In this document: in pieces, positions 52,578 to 61,300 of the stretch
Layout: each line of letters begins with the position of its first letter
Position numbering within the stretch: the first letter of the stretch is position 1
DNA from: Phyllobacterium brassicacearum
Lineage (GTDB): Bacteria > Pseudomonadota > Alphaproteobacteria > Rhizobiales > Rhizobiaceae
Length of the DNA: 64,000 bases
Direction of reading: 5' to 3'
Assembly: GCF_003010955.1 (NCBI RefSeq)
Contig: NZ_PGGO01000012.1
Span: forward strand, 1 to 64,000
Translations under genes and position numbers: made by a program
The notes under the pieces: generated by a model
Database searches by the model: none
The model's input: only the letters and a program-made list of their open reading frames with translations
Told to the model about the DNA's origin: nothing

Positions 52578-53753
52578 ATGGATGCAATGCCAACGTCTGA
52601 ACGGATCGCAATCCGATCTCAATGGCGCGCGCTTGTCGCAGCCATCGCAACGATCAGCGCTGTTGGTGTTGCCATCGGCCTTGGTATTCCACTTCTGAGT
52701 GTCATTCTGGAGAGCCGTGGTCATTCGGCCACCATGATTGGTCTCAACGCCGCTGTCGCGGGGATCGCGTCGATTGTCGCTGCGCCGTTCGCTGCGCCCA
52801 TTGCGGCTCGCTTCGGTGTTGTACCGACTTTGCTTGCAATGCTCGTGATTGGCGCGTTCTCGTTTGTCGGGTTCCATTTCTTCACCGACTTCTGGATGTG
52901 GGTCGTGCTGCGCGTGTTTCTGCATTTTGCGCTCACAATGCTCTTCATTCTGTCAGAGTATTGGATCAACGCTGCCGCCCCGCCCGAAAGACGCGGGCTG
53001 GTACTCGGCATTTACGCGACGGTATTGTCGATGGGATTCGCGCTCGGTCCATGGCTGTTTTCGCGCATCGGCAGTGTTGGCATCATGCCCTTTGCCGTTG
53101 GTTTCGGCATCATCATCTTCGCCATGCTTCCAGTGCTCATGGCGTGGAGAGAGAGCCCGGATTTCCATGAGGAGGAGCATGTACCGTTTGCGCCCTTCAT
53201 CTGGGCCGTACCCACCGCGACTGCAGCCGTGTTCGTCTTCGGAGCTGTCGAAACTGGCGGCTTTGCGCTGTTTCCGGTCTTTGGCGCGCGTATCGGCTAC
53301 AGTGAGGCCAACGCGGCACTTCTCCTCACGACAATTGGACTTGGCAATGTGCTGTTGCAGATTCCCATCGGGCTGCTTAGCGACCACGTCAACGACCGGC
53401 GCAAGATCCTGCTCGCCTGCGCCTTGATTGGCCTTGCCGGCATGTGTGTGCTGCCGTTCATTTCCACCAATTGGTACCTCGTGGCGGCGCTGCTTTTCAT
53501 CTGGGGCGGCGTTGTGGCCGGCCTCTATACGGTTGGCCTGGCACATCTCGGCTCACAGCTGACCGGCCGCGAACTTGCCTCAGCGAACGCCGCCTTTGTT
53601 TTCTGCTATGCCATCGGCATGCTGGTCGGCCCCCAGGCAATTGGCATCGGCATGGATCTCATGGGGCCGCAGGGGTTCTCTGTTGCGCTTGCAATATTCT
53701 TCGCAGCCTATGCGATTCTCGTGGGGTCACGTCTGATCAGCCGCAGGGGCTAG
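52578..53753 (+). CDS. Major facilitator superfamily transporter (YcaD/UMF2 type)
   Basis: A 391-residue transporter with 12 predicted transmembrane helices. The cytoplasmic loop 2-3 and its mirror carry MFS features (GVVPTLLAMLVIG and LLSDHVNDRRKILLACALIG, ~255-275). Early helices AAIATISAVGVAIGLGIPLL and a C-terminal FVFCYAIGMLVGPQAIGIGM resemble the YcaD/CynX-like group. The substrate is unknown. It ends the rnr operon; the stop lies 2 bases from the stop of a convergent 58-aa frame. Confidence 0.88.
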   Translation: MDAMPTSERIAIRSQWRALVAAIATISAVGVAIGLGIPLLSVILESRGHSATMIGLNAAVAGIASIVAAPFAAPIAARFGVVPTLLAMLVIGAFSFVGFHFFTDFWMWVVLRVFLHFALTMLFILSEYWINAAAPPERRGLVLGIYATVLSMGFALGPWLFSRIGSVGIMPFAVGFGIIIFAMLPVLMAWRESPDFHEEEHVPFAPFIWAVPTATAAVFVFGAVETGGFALFPVFGARIGYSEANAALLLTTIGLGNVLLQIPIGLLSDHVNDRRKILLACALIGLAGMCVLPFISTNWYLVAALLFIWGGVVAGLYTVGLAHLGSQLTGRELASANAAFVFCYAIGMLVGPQAIGIGMDLMGPQGFSVALAIFFAAYAILVGSRLISRRG

Positions 53754-53755
53754 TA

Positions 53756-53932
53756 TTACAACCAGAGTGCGATTGGAATCGGTTCCGACAGTTCTATATT
53801 GTTCTTGGAGTGAGAGACGAGCTTTCGCCTGCCTCCCTTTCCTTTTAGGTTGAATTGAACCCGGAACACAACTTGCCAGCCGGTCCGGGTTCTTTTCACC
53901 ATAAGGGTGATGTTAAGTGGACGTCGCCACAT
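53756..53932 (-). CDS. Candidate small basic protein (58 aa) with strong ribosome site
   Basis: A 58-codon frame from ATG 53932 to TAA 53756-53758. It begins MWRRPLNITLMVKRTRTGWQ, includes VVFRVQFNLKGKGGRRKL and ends PIPIALWL, strongly basic. GGAGGTGA lies five to six bases before the ATG, close to the ideal Shine-Dalgarno. Against it, a terminator-like hairpin for the opposite strand (53857-53896) falls inside the frame, and no family was recognised. It converges on the MFS gene with a 2-base gap. The ribosome site could be masked by pairing with codons 8-10. Confidence 0.45.
   Translation of the reverse strand: MWRRPLNITLMVKRTRTGWQVVFRVQFNLKGKGGRRKLVSHSKNNIELSEPIPIALWL
53857..53896 (+). 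terminator. Probable rho-independent terminator after the rnr-MFS operon
   Basis: GAACCCGGA (53857-53865) pairs with TCCGGGTTC (53884-53892), followed by TTTT (53893-53896). It lies ~100 bases past the MFS stop and inside the candidate 58-aa frame on the other strand. Confidence 0.6.
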
Positions 53933-54056
53933 GAATCACCTCCAAGTTGAGGGCAAGGCTCTTGCCGCAGTCGGAGGAGCCTATCTCCTCCGATGCACCG
54001 GCTGGCCCGGTGTTGCTGCTTCTGCCTTCGATGCTTGATCAAGCGGGTCCTTGATT
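53905..54056. ncRNA. Run of five hairpins: candidate structured RNA or leader
   Basis: In order: GGTGAT/ATCACC (53906-53940) with an inner GTGG/CCAC; GGCAAG/CTTGCC (53952-53966); CGGAGGAG/CTCCTCCG (53972-53992, perfect 8 bp); CACCGG/CCGGTG (53996-54012); ATCAAG/CTTGAT (54038-54055). Such spacing in a noncoding stretch suggests a structured RNA, either the 5' leader of the minus-strand 58-aa frame or an independent transcript. I do not recognise a known family. Confidence 0.4.
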
Positions 54057-54275
54057 CATCGCGTGAATTTCAGCCATCAGCAACGAACTGGCAGTTGAGA
54101 GAAAATTCGAGCAGGCTGTGCGCGGTTGTCCTGCGAGATGAATAAATCGATGAGATCACTGTCCTAGGCTTGACTTTTCGCCCTGTTCGGTTAAGTGTCC
54201 GGCCGAATTTCCGCTTATAGCCACGCTGCTGGACTTGAATAGCGGTCCTCAATAATCAGAACAGGTAAACTGAAA
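53933..54275. other. Noncoding region between the 58-aa frame and rpmG
   Basis: The 343 bases hold most of the hairpin run described separately, then a stretch with the presumed rpmG promoter. No further protein-coding signal was found. Confidence 0.4.
54169..54197 (+). promoter_or_regulatory. Possible rpmG promoter
   Basis: CTTGAC at 54169-54174 matches the rhizobial -35. After 16 to 17 bases TTAAGT/TAAGTG gives a weak -10. It is the best candidate upstream of rpmG, about 80 bases before its ATG. Confidence 0.35.
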
Positions 54276-54443
54276 ATGGCTAAGGCTGCGAATATCAAGA
54301 TCAAGCTTCTGTCGACCGCTGACACCGGTTTCTTCTACGTTACGAGCAAGAACAGCCGTACCAAGACGGAGAAGATGTCCTTCCGCAAGTACGACCCGGT
54401 CGCACGCAAGCACGTCGAATTCAAGGAAACCAAGATCAAGTAA
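54276..54443 (+). CDS. rpmG: 50S ribosomal protein L33
   Basis: A 55-residue ribosomal protein of the large subunit. [40 protein letters not shown] and a basic end [11 protein letters not shown] match L33 of alphaproteobacteria. It lacks the zinc-binding cysteines, so it is the C-minus form, usable without zinc. It is too short for a 60-codon cut-off. It is monocistronic: a possible promoter lies upstream and a strong terminator begins 18 bases after the stop. Confidence 0.95.
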   Translation: MAKAANIKIKLLSTADTGFFYVTSKNSRTKTEKMSFRKYDPVARKHVEFKETKIK

Positions 54444-54460
54444 TCTTGGTGCCTGGAAAC

Positions 54461-54489
54461 AAAAATGCCGCCCTCGGGGCGGCATTTTT
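54461..54489. terminator. Bidirectional rho-independent terminator of rpmG and pleD
   Basis: AAAAATGCCGCCC (54461-54473) pairs perfectly with GGGCGGCATTTTT (54477-54489), loop TCG. The 13-bp stem with A- and T-tails serves both rpmG (plus) and pleD (minus). Confidence 0.9.
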
Positions 54490-54502
54490 GTTTGTGCGTT
54501 TG

Positions 54503-55882
54503 TCAGGCCGCTGCTGAGACCACTTTGTTGCGGCCCGACGCCTTGGCGCCATAGAGGGCCTCGTCAGCGCGCTTGAGCAGGTTCTGCACGCTGTCGTCCT
54601 TGGACATTACGCTGGCAATACCGATGCTAATGGTCACTGGAACGCTGGCGCCCGCTTGATTGACAACAAACGGTGTCGAAGCGACTTCGCGTCTGATGCG
54701 TTCTGCGACCATGGCTGCCAGCGCCGCGTCGGTGTCTGGCATGACGATGAAGAACTCCTCACCCCCATAGCGACTGGCGAGATCACTACCGCGCACATTT
54801 CGCCGGAGGCGCCGGGCAAATTCGCGCAACACCTCGTCTCCGCCGTCGTGACCATGGGTATCATTGATGAGTTTGAATCGGTCGATATCCGTCATCAAAA
54901 TCGACAACGGGCGCCGGCGATCCACGGCGCGCTTGAACAACGTTGCGATGTGCGTCTCGAGATAAAGCCGGTTGTGCAGTCCGGTCAGGCTGTCGGTCAC
55001 TGCCATTTCGTAGGTCTTCACGACGCTGGCGCGAAGGCCGTCATGATAAGCCTTGCGGCGCAATTGCGTACGCAACCTCGCCAATAATTCATTCGGGTTG
55101 AGCGGTCGTATCAGATAGTCGTTTACGCCGAGTTCCAGGGCACGTCTGATCAGTGTTTCTTCACCCTGATCCGCCACGAGGATGATCGGCAACGAGCGTG
55201 TATTGTCGAGCGATCGCAACTGCGCACAGATGCGCAGCGGATCGAAGGCGGCAAAGCTCGAAGCAATGAACAGGCAATCGTGATTGCCCTGAATGGCGTC
55301 AAAGAAACCGGTCTGAGGATCGGTCTGGACATCAACGACACCTTCGTCGCCCAAGATCCGCCGTATGCGATCCACGCTTTCCGGCCGCTCATCGATCAAC
55401 AATATACGGGCGTTCTTGGCAAGGCCGTCGCCGCCGGCGGGAAATCGCAGGATGGATTCGACCCCGACATCACGGGTGGTGGCGACGCGCAGCCGCAGCT
55501 CGTCGGTGAGGTTTTTCAACCGGACCAAGCTCTTCACGCGTGCAAGAAGTTGCAAATCGTTGACGGGTTTCGTCAGAAAATCATCTGCCCCGAAGTTCAG
55601 TCCGGTGATCCGGTCTGAATCCTGATCGAGCGCCGTGACGAGGATAACGGGAATGTGGGCGGTAGACGCATTCGATTTCAAGCGGCGGCAGACTTCAAAG
55701 CCGTCCATTCCCGGCATCATCACATCGAGCAGAATCACATCGACATTGCTGGTTTCACAAATCTCAAGTGCCTCGTAACCATCGGAGGCGGTGACAACTT
55801 CATAATATTCAGCGCTTAGCCGCGCCTCCAGAAGCTTCACATTAGCGGGAACATCATCAACAACAAGGATTCGAGCCGTCAT
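54503..55882 (-). CDS. pleD: Response regulator diguanylate cyclase PleD
   Basis: A 459-residue protein REC-REC-GGDEF. The first receiver (~1-120) has ARILVVDDVPANVKLLEARL and the phospho-acceptor Asp in VILLDVMMPGMDGFEV. The second (~150-270) is a degenerate adaptor (ILLIDERPESVDRIRRIL) without acceptor. The GGDEF domain (~290-455) includes DSLTGLHNRLYLETH and DIDRFKLINDTHGHDGGDEV, then RGSDLASRYGGEEFFIVMP: an active GGEEF with an RxxD inhibitory site five residues before it. PleD makes c-di-GMP at the differentiating pole, activated by PleC/DivJ. ATG 55882 lies 2 bases after the divK stop; the two form an operon. Confidence 0.95.
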   Translation of the reverse strand: MTARILVVDDVPANVKLLEARLSAEYYEVVTASDGYEALEICETSNVDVILLDVMMPGMDGFEVCRRLKSNASTAHIPVILVTALDQDSDRITGLNFGADDFLTKPVNDLQLLARVKSLVRLKNLTDELRLRVATTRDVGVESILRFPAGGDGLAKNARILLIDERPESVDRIRRILGDEGVVDVQTDPQTGFFDAIQGNHDCLFIASSFAAFDPLRICAQLRSLDNTRSLPIILVADQGEETLIRRALELGVNDYLIRPLNPNELLARLRTQLRRKAYHDGLRASVVKTYEMAVTDSLTGLHNRLYLETHIATLFKRAVDRRRPLSILMTDIDRFKLINDTHGHDGGDEVLREFARRLRRNVRGSDLASRYGGEEFFIVMPDTDAALAAMVAERIRREVASTPFVVNQAGASVPVTISIGIASVMSKDDSVQNLLKRADEALYGAKASGRNKVVSAAA

Positions 55883-55884
55883 GG

Positions 55885-56256
55885 TCAAGCATCGCCAAGG
55901 TAAGATTTGATCGTTTCGATGAATTTCGGCACCGAGATCGGCTTCGAGATATAGGCCTCGCAACCACCTTGCCTGATACGTTCCTCATCACCCTTCATGG
56001 CGAAAGCCGTAACGGCAATGATAGGAATCACATGGAGATCATCATCGGCTTTCAGCCACTTGGTGACTTCCAGACCGGAAACTTCCGGCAACTGGATATC
56101 CATGAGAATCAGGTCCGGCCGATGTTCCCTTGCAAGATCAAGCGCTTCCAGCCCGTTGCGGGTGCGGATGGTTTCGTAGCCGCTGGCTTCGATAAGATCG
56201 CGGAAGAGCTTCATGTTGAGCTCATTGTCCTCGACGATCATCACTTTCTTTACCAT
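55885..56256 (-). CDS. divK: Single-domain response regulator DivK
   Basis: A 123-residue receiver. [20 protein letters not shown], phospho-acceptor Asp53 in [40 protein letters not shown] and [20 protein letters not shown] are nearly identical to DivK across rhizobia and Caulobacter. DivK controls the CtrA pathway through DivL-CckA and is a substrate of DivJ and PleC. ATG 56256 follows AGGAAA; the longer frame to 56304 is not conserved. It is upstream of pleD in one unit. Confidence 0.96.
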   Translation of the reverse strand: MVKKVMIVEDNELNMKLFRDLIEASGYETIRTRNGLEALDLAREHRPDLILMDIQLPEVSGLEVTKWLKADDDLHVIPIIAVTAFAMKGDEERIRQGGCEAYISKPISVPKFIETIKSYLGDA

Positions 56257-56566
56257 TGGCAATTTCCTGTTGATCATGCTTGAAAGACGCATGCCGTCCG
56301 CCAAGATCTATGGGACAAAGGTTAGGTCGCAGCCCCAACTGCATAGATGCATTTGATAGCCTGTGATGATTGATGAAAAGGAAACTCTTCAGCCCAATCC
56401 CGAAATGCTGCTGATCATGTTTAACCAAGGATTTATTGAACATCTTCTTTTGGTCATATTCAACCGGCTACAGCGAATTTTGGGATCGCGAAATAGCGCG
56501 TAACCTTGCCAAACTGAACTATTCTTGGGCGGCAAACCCCAGCAAACCCATGAACAGGCGGTATAA
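56257..56566. other. Divergent promoter region of divK and the DUF3572 gene
   Basis: No gene was found in 310 bases. TTAACCAAGGATTTA (56421-56435) is one mismatch from the CtrA consensus TTAA-N7-TTAA, suggestive for a gene of the CtrA circuit but weak. Confidence 0.35.
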
Positions 56567-56854
56567 ATGAGGAAGCAGATCAATGTTGGCGACGCGGAAT
56601 CCATGGCGATCAATTCTTTGATGTTTCTGGCTGACGACAGCGAGTTGCTTGCCCGGTTCCTTGCGTTGACCGGAATTACCGCCGATCAGATTCGAACAGC
56701 AGCCGGCGAGCCGGGATTTCTGGCGGGCGTTCTCCAGTTCTACCTTGGGCACGAACCGACATTGATGCGCTATTGCGAAGCAACTGGAACAGATCCTGCC
56801 CTCTTCCAGGAAGCGCTTCGGCTTCTTCCTGGCGGCCGGCAAGACATCGATTGA
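56567..56854 (+). CDS. DUF3572 family small protein
   Basis: A 95-residue mostly helical protein: AESMAINSLMFLADDSELLA, RFLALTGITADQIRTAAGEP and FLAGVLQFYLGHEPTLMRYC fit DUF3572, a family restricted to Alphaproteobacteria and usually placed next to divK-pleD. The function is unknown. It is divergent from divK and lies 89 bases before the SOS-controlled dinB. Confidence 0.88.
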   Translation: MRKQINVGDAESMAINSLMFLADDSELLARFLALTGITADQIRTAAGEPGFLAGVLQFYLGHEPTLMRYCEATGTDPALFQEALRLLPGGRQDID

Positions 56855-56914
56855 ACAGTTGATAGCCCGCTGCCGGTCGTTGCAAGCCAAAGGCACCTTC
56901 GATAAGGTCTGCGT

Positions 56915-56929
56915 GTTCCTTTTATGTTC
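56915..56929 (+). promoter_or_regulatory. LexA (SOS) box of dinB
   Basis: GTTCCTTTTATGTTC is a perfect GTTC-N7-GTTC LexA box ending 14 bases before the dinB ATG. It is the second of three such boxes found in the window. Confidence 0.8.
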
Positions 56930-56943
56930 CGGACCTGGCCACC

Positions 56944-58275
56944 ATGGCGACCCTCAACGATCCGAGATTTGGTTTTTGCCGTGATTGCCTGGCCGCACAG
57001 ACGTCGGAAGGACGCCGCTGCCATGTGTGCGGGAGTCCGCGTCTCTTGCGCCATCCGGAGCTTTACCGGCTCCGGATCGCCCATGTGGATTGCGATGCGT
57101 TCTACGCTTCGGTAGAAAAGCGCGACAATCCGGAATTGCGAAACAGGCCCGTGATCATTGGCGGCGGCAAACGTGGCGTTGTTTCAACGGCTTGCTATGT
57201 CGCCCGCATCCATGGCGTGAAGTCTGCCATGCCGATGTTCAAGGCACTTGAGGCCTGTCCGCATGCCGTCGTGATCGGGCCTGACATGGAGAAATATGTC
57301 CGGGTCGGCCGCGAAATCCGGCAGATGATGCGCGATCTGACCCCGCTCGTCGAACCGCTATCGATTGACGAGGCCTTTCTCGACCTGTCAGGGACCGAGC
57401 GCCTGCACCACGATCCACCGGCACGTGTGATGGCGCAGTTCTCCAATCGCGTTGAGCGGGAAATGGGATTGTCCGTTTCCGTTGGAATTTCCTATTGCAA
57501 GTTCCTGGCGAAAATCGCGTCCGACTTCGACAAGCCGCGCGGTTTTTCCATCATCGGCCAAGAAGAAGCCCTCACCTTCTTGGCTGACAAGCCGGTCACG
57601 ATGATCTGGGGTGTGGGCAAGGCTTTTGCGGCGACGCTGGAGCGCGACGGAATCCGCACGATCGGCCAGCTGCAAACCATGGAGCTCGGCCCGCTTATGG
57701 CCTCGTACGGGACCATGGGCCAGCGACTGTACCGCCTGTCACGCGGCCTCGACACCCGCCGTGTAGAGCCGGAAAGTGAAAGCAAGAGCGTCTCCGCTGA
57801 GACCACCTTCAACGAAGACATTGCGTCGCTCGATGAACTTGTCCCGATCCTGCGCTCGCTGTCAGAGAAGGTTTCCCGGCGTCTCAAAGCAGCCGACATC
57901 GCCGGGCGCACAGTCGTGCTTAAACTGAAGTCGCGCGATTTCAAGTTGCGGACAAGAAACCGCCAGCTTGCCTATCCAACGCAACTTGCCGATCGTATTT
58001 TCCGTACGGGCATGTCATTGCTTGAGAAGGAAATCGATGGAACCCGGTTTCGCCTCATCGGAATCGGTGTCAGCGACCTCAGCGACGACGGCCGGGCCGA
58101 TCCGCTCGATCTCGTCGATACGCAGGCGACTAAACGAGCAGTTGCAGAGACTGCCATCGACAAACTGCGCGGGAAATTCGGGAATAATGCTGTCGAAACG
58201 GGCTATACGTTCAGGAAGTTCAATTCTCGAACGCCGACCGTTCCCGATGAAATCGATCCGAACGAGAATGGGTGA
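56944..58275 (+). CDS. dinB: DNA polymerase IV (DinB) with N-terminal zinc ribbon
   Basis: A 443-residue Y-family translesion polymerase. The N-terminal extension [22 protein letters not shown] has paired CxxC motifs (residues 12, 15, 26, 29), a zinc ribbon usual in rhizobial DinB. The palm shows [19 protein letters not shown] (catalytic Asp ~50), [18 protein letters not shown]-type SIDEAF (~137) and [19 protein letters not shown]. The Hh[19 protein letters not shown] and a little finger follow. A perfect LexA box lies 14 bases upstream of ATG 56944, so expression is damage-inducible. It converges on dnaE. Confidence 0.95.
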   Translation: MATLNDPRFGFCRDCLAAQTSEGRRCHVCGSPRLLRHPELYRLRIAHVDCDAFYASVEKRDNPELRNRPVIIGGGKRGVVSTACYVARIHGVKSAMPMFKALEACPHAVVIGPDMEKYVRVGREIRQMMRDLTPLVEPLSIDEAFLDLSGTERLHHDPPARVMAQFSNRVEREMGLSVSVGISYCKFLAKIASDFDKPRGFSIIGQEEALTFLADKPVTMIWGVGKAFAATLERDGIRTIGQLQTMELGPLMASYGTMGQRLYRLSRGLDTRRVEPESESKSVSAETTFNEDIASLDELVPILRSLSEKVSRRLKAADIAGRTVVLKLKSRDFKLRTRNRQLAYPTQLADRIFRTGMSLLEKEIDGTRFRLIGIGVSDLSDDGRADPLDLVDTQATKRAVAETAIDKLRGKFGNNAVETGYTFRKFNSRTPTVPDEIDPNENG

Positions 58276-58298
58276 ATTTGGTATGAGTTTTACCAAAT
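58276..58298. terminator. Hairpin between convergent dinB and dnaE
   Basis: ATTTGGTA (58276-58283) pairs perfectly with TACCAAAT (58291-58298), starting right after the dinB stop. A second small palindrome, TTCTGGTACCAGAA, follows near 58320. No long U-tract is present. Confidence 0.45.
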
Positions 58299-58373
58299 CA
58301 GATACAAGAAACGCCGGTTCTGGTACCAGAATCTCCATCTGACATTGTGATTTTAGTGTAGCGGGTTGAAATC

Positions 58374-61300
58374 CTACCCCATTTCCACTTCGACAATACC
58401 TGGAATGGCCTTCATCGCGCTGGCGATCTGCGGGCCGACACGATAGCGGTTGGGCAATTCGATCTCGACTTCGGTTGCGCCGTTTTCCTTGATCAAGATC
58501 AAGCTGACGACCTGCCCATCGTTCTGTGGTGCCAGATAGGGTGTAATGGCGCTCAGCGGCTCGCTGGAGCGCATGTAGAGGCGCAAAGCCTTCTGCATGC
58601 GCGTCGCCTCGTCTTCAAGCGATTGCGCCGTCTGGATGCGTAGGCTGATGCCTTCCGGCCGGTCTTCGGCGCCAACCGTTACGACGACCGACCTGCCCGG
58701 CTCGAGCAGGTCGCGATACTGCGCCAGGGCTTCCGAGAAGAGCACCGCCTCGAATTGCCCTGAAGAATCAGAGAATTGGATGATTCCCATCTTGTTGCCG
58801 GTCTTGGTCTTGCGCTCCTGCTTGGCGGTAATGGTACCGGCCAAGCGACCGGCATTGGCACCGCGCTTCACAGCCGCCGAAAACTCGGCCCAGGTCTGCA
58901 CCCGCATCTTTTCGAGAATCGGCCGATATTCGTCGAGCGGGTGCGCAGAAAGGTAGAAACCCGCCGCTTCGAATTCGCGTCGCAGTTTTTCCGCCGAGAG
59001 CCACGGTGCAGCCGCCGGCAGTTGTATCGTCTGAACGCCTGCACCTGCCATGCCGCCAAATATGTCGGCCTGGCCGCTGACACTGTCCTCCTGGGTGCGC
59101 TGAGCATGGCCGATGATGCGGTCGAGTCCTGCAATCAAGGCTGGCCGCTCGCGTCCGAAGCAATCGAATGCACCGGCATTGATCAGGCTTTCAAACACCC
59201 GCCGGTTGACGACCCGCGGATCGATCCGTTCGCAGAAATCCTCAAGGCTGGCGTAAGGCGTGGCCCCACGCTTCTCGACAATATGATCAACTGCGGCTTC
59301 GCCCACGCCCTTGATGGCCGCCAGAGAATAGTAGATGCGGTTTTCACCGACCTCGAACAGGCGATACGAGGTGTTGACGGAAGGTGTCACTACTTCAATG
59401 CCAAGCCGCACAGCCTCCCGGCGGAAATCGTTCAGCTTGTCCGTGTTCGACATGTCGTATGTCATTGATGCGGCAAGGAATTCGACCGGATAGTGTGCCT
59501 TCATGTAGGCGGTCTGGAATGACACGATGGCGTAGGCGGCGGCATGGGATTTGTTGAAGCCGTAGTCGGCGAACTTGGCGAGAAGATCGAAAATGAAGTT
59601 GGCTTGCGGCTTGGTCACGCCGCGTTCCACGGCGCCGTCGACGAACCGCACCCGCTGCATGTCCATTTCGGCACGGATTTTCTTGCCCATGGCGCGGCGT
59701 AGGAGATCGGCCTCGCCCAGCGTGTAGCCGGACATCTCCTGCGCGATCTGCATCACCTGTTCCTGATAGATGATGACGCCTTGAGTCTCCTTGACGAGAT
59801 GGTCGATTTTCGGGTGGATCGACGCCATCTCCTCGTCGCCGTTCTTGCGCGCGTTGTAGGTGGGGATGTTTTCCATCGGTCCCGGCCGATAGAGCGCAAC
59901 GAGCGCGATGATGTCCTCAATCCGATCAGGCCGCATGCCGATCAGAGCCTTGCGCATCCCAGTGCTTTCCACCTGGAACACGCCGACCGTCTCGCCTCGC
60001 GACAGCATCTCGTAGGTAGGCTTGTCATCGAACGGCAGATTGGAGAGATCAACGGTGATCCCGCGCCGCTTGACGAGATTAATGGCGGTCTGAAGCACGG
60101 TCAGCGTTTTCAGGCCGAGGAAGTCGAATTTGACCAGCCCCGCCTCTTCAACCATCTTCATGTTGAACTGGGTTACCGGCATGTCGGAACGCGGATCGCG
60201 GTACATCGGCACGAGTTCAGACAGGGGTCGGTCTCCGATCACGATACCCGCCGCGTGGGTCGACGCGTGACGATAAAGGCCTTCCAGCTTCAACGATATG
60301 TCAAGCAACCGCTCAACCACCGGCTCCTTGTCACGCTCCTCGCGCAGACGCGGTTCGTCTTCGATCGCCTTCGACAAAGTCACGGGATTGGCGGGATTGG
60401 CGGGCACCATCTTGGTGAGACGATCGACCTGGCCATAGGGCATTTCGAGGACGCGCCCCACGTCCCGCAATACAGCGCGAGCCTGCAGCGTACCGAAGGT
60501 GATGATCTGCGCTACCTGATCGCGGCCGTATTTGCCCTGCACATATCGAATGACCTCATCTCGCCGATCCTGGCAGAAGTCGATGTCAAAGTCCGGCATC
60601 GAGACGCGGTCCGGATTGAGGAAGCGTTCGAACAGCAGTGAAAACCGGAGCGGGTCAACGTCCGTGATCGTAAGCGCATAGGCGACGAGCGAACCTGCGC
60701 CCGATCCACGGCCCGGACCAACTGGAATATCATGGGCTTTTGCCCATTTGATAAAGTCGGCAACGATGAGAAAGTAGCCCGGATATTTCATCCGGGTGAT
60801 GATGGAGATCTCGTATTCAAGCCGCTCGGCATATTGCTCGCGCGTGTGCCCTTCCGCGAGCCCCGAAGTCTCGATGCGTTGCGCCAGGCCTTCCCTGGCC
60901 TGCCGTGCCAACTCATCGGCTTCGGCCCGCAGGGCAGCCTCGGGATCATCACTCTCGCCGGTAAACCGCGGCAGGATAGGCGCCCGATTTTTCGGATAAT
61001 AGGAACAGCGCTGCGCGATCTCGACCGTGTTCTCCACCGCTTCCGGAAGGTCTGCAAACAATTGCACCATCTCGTCTTCGCTTTTGAGATAGTGGTCGGA
61101 CGTCAGGCGCCGCCGGTCGTCGATTGACAAAAGCGAACCCGATGCGATCGCCAGCAGGGCATCGTGGGCCTCGTAATCCCCGCTCTTCGAGAAGAAAACG
61201 TCGTTCGTTGCTACGAGCGGTAATTCCAACTCGTAGGCAAGTTCAACCTGTGCTGCCTCGAGCGCGCGATCATAGCCCCGATGCCGCTGCAACTCGATAT

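Noticed and set aside
53905-54056. Hairpin array considered as 6S RNA, tmRNA or SRP RNA
   Set aside because: It lacks the long closing stem with central bubble of 6S RNA, the tRNA-like ends of tmRNA and the conserved SRP apical loop. It is kept only as an unassigned structured RNA candidate.
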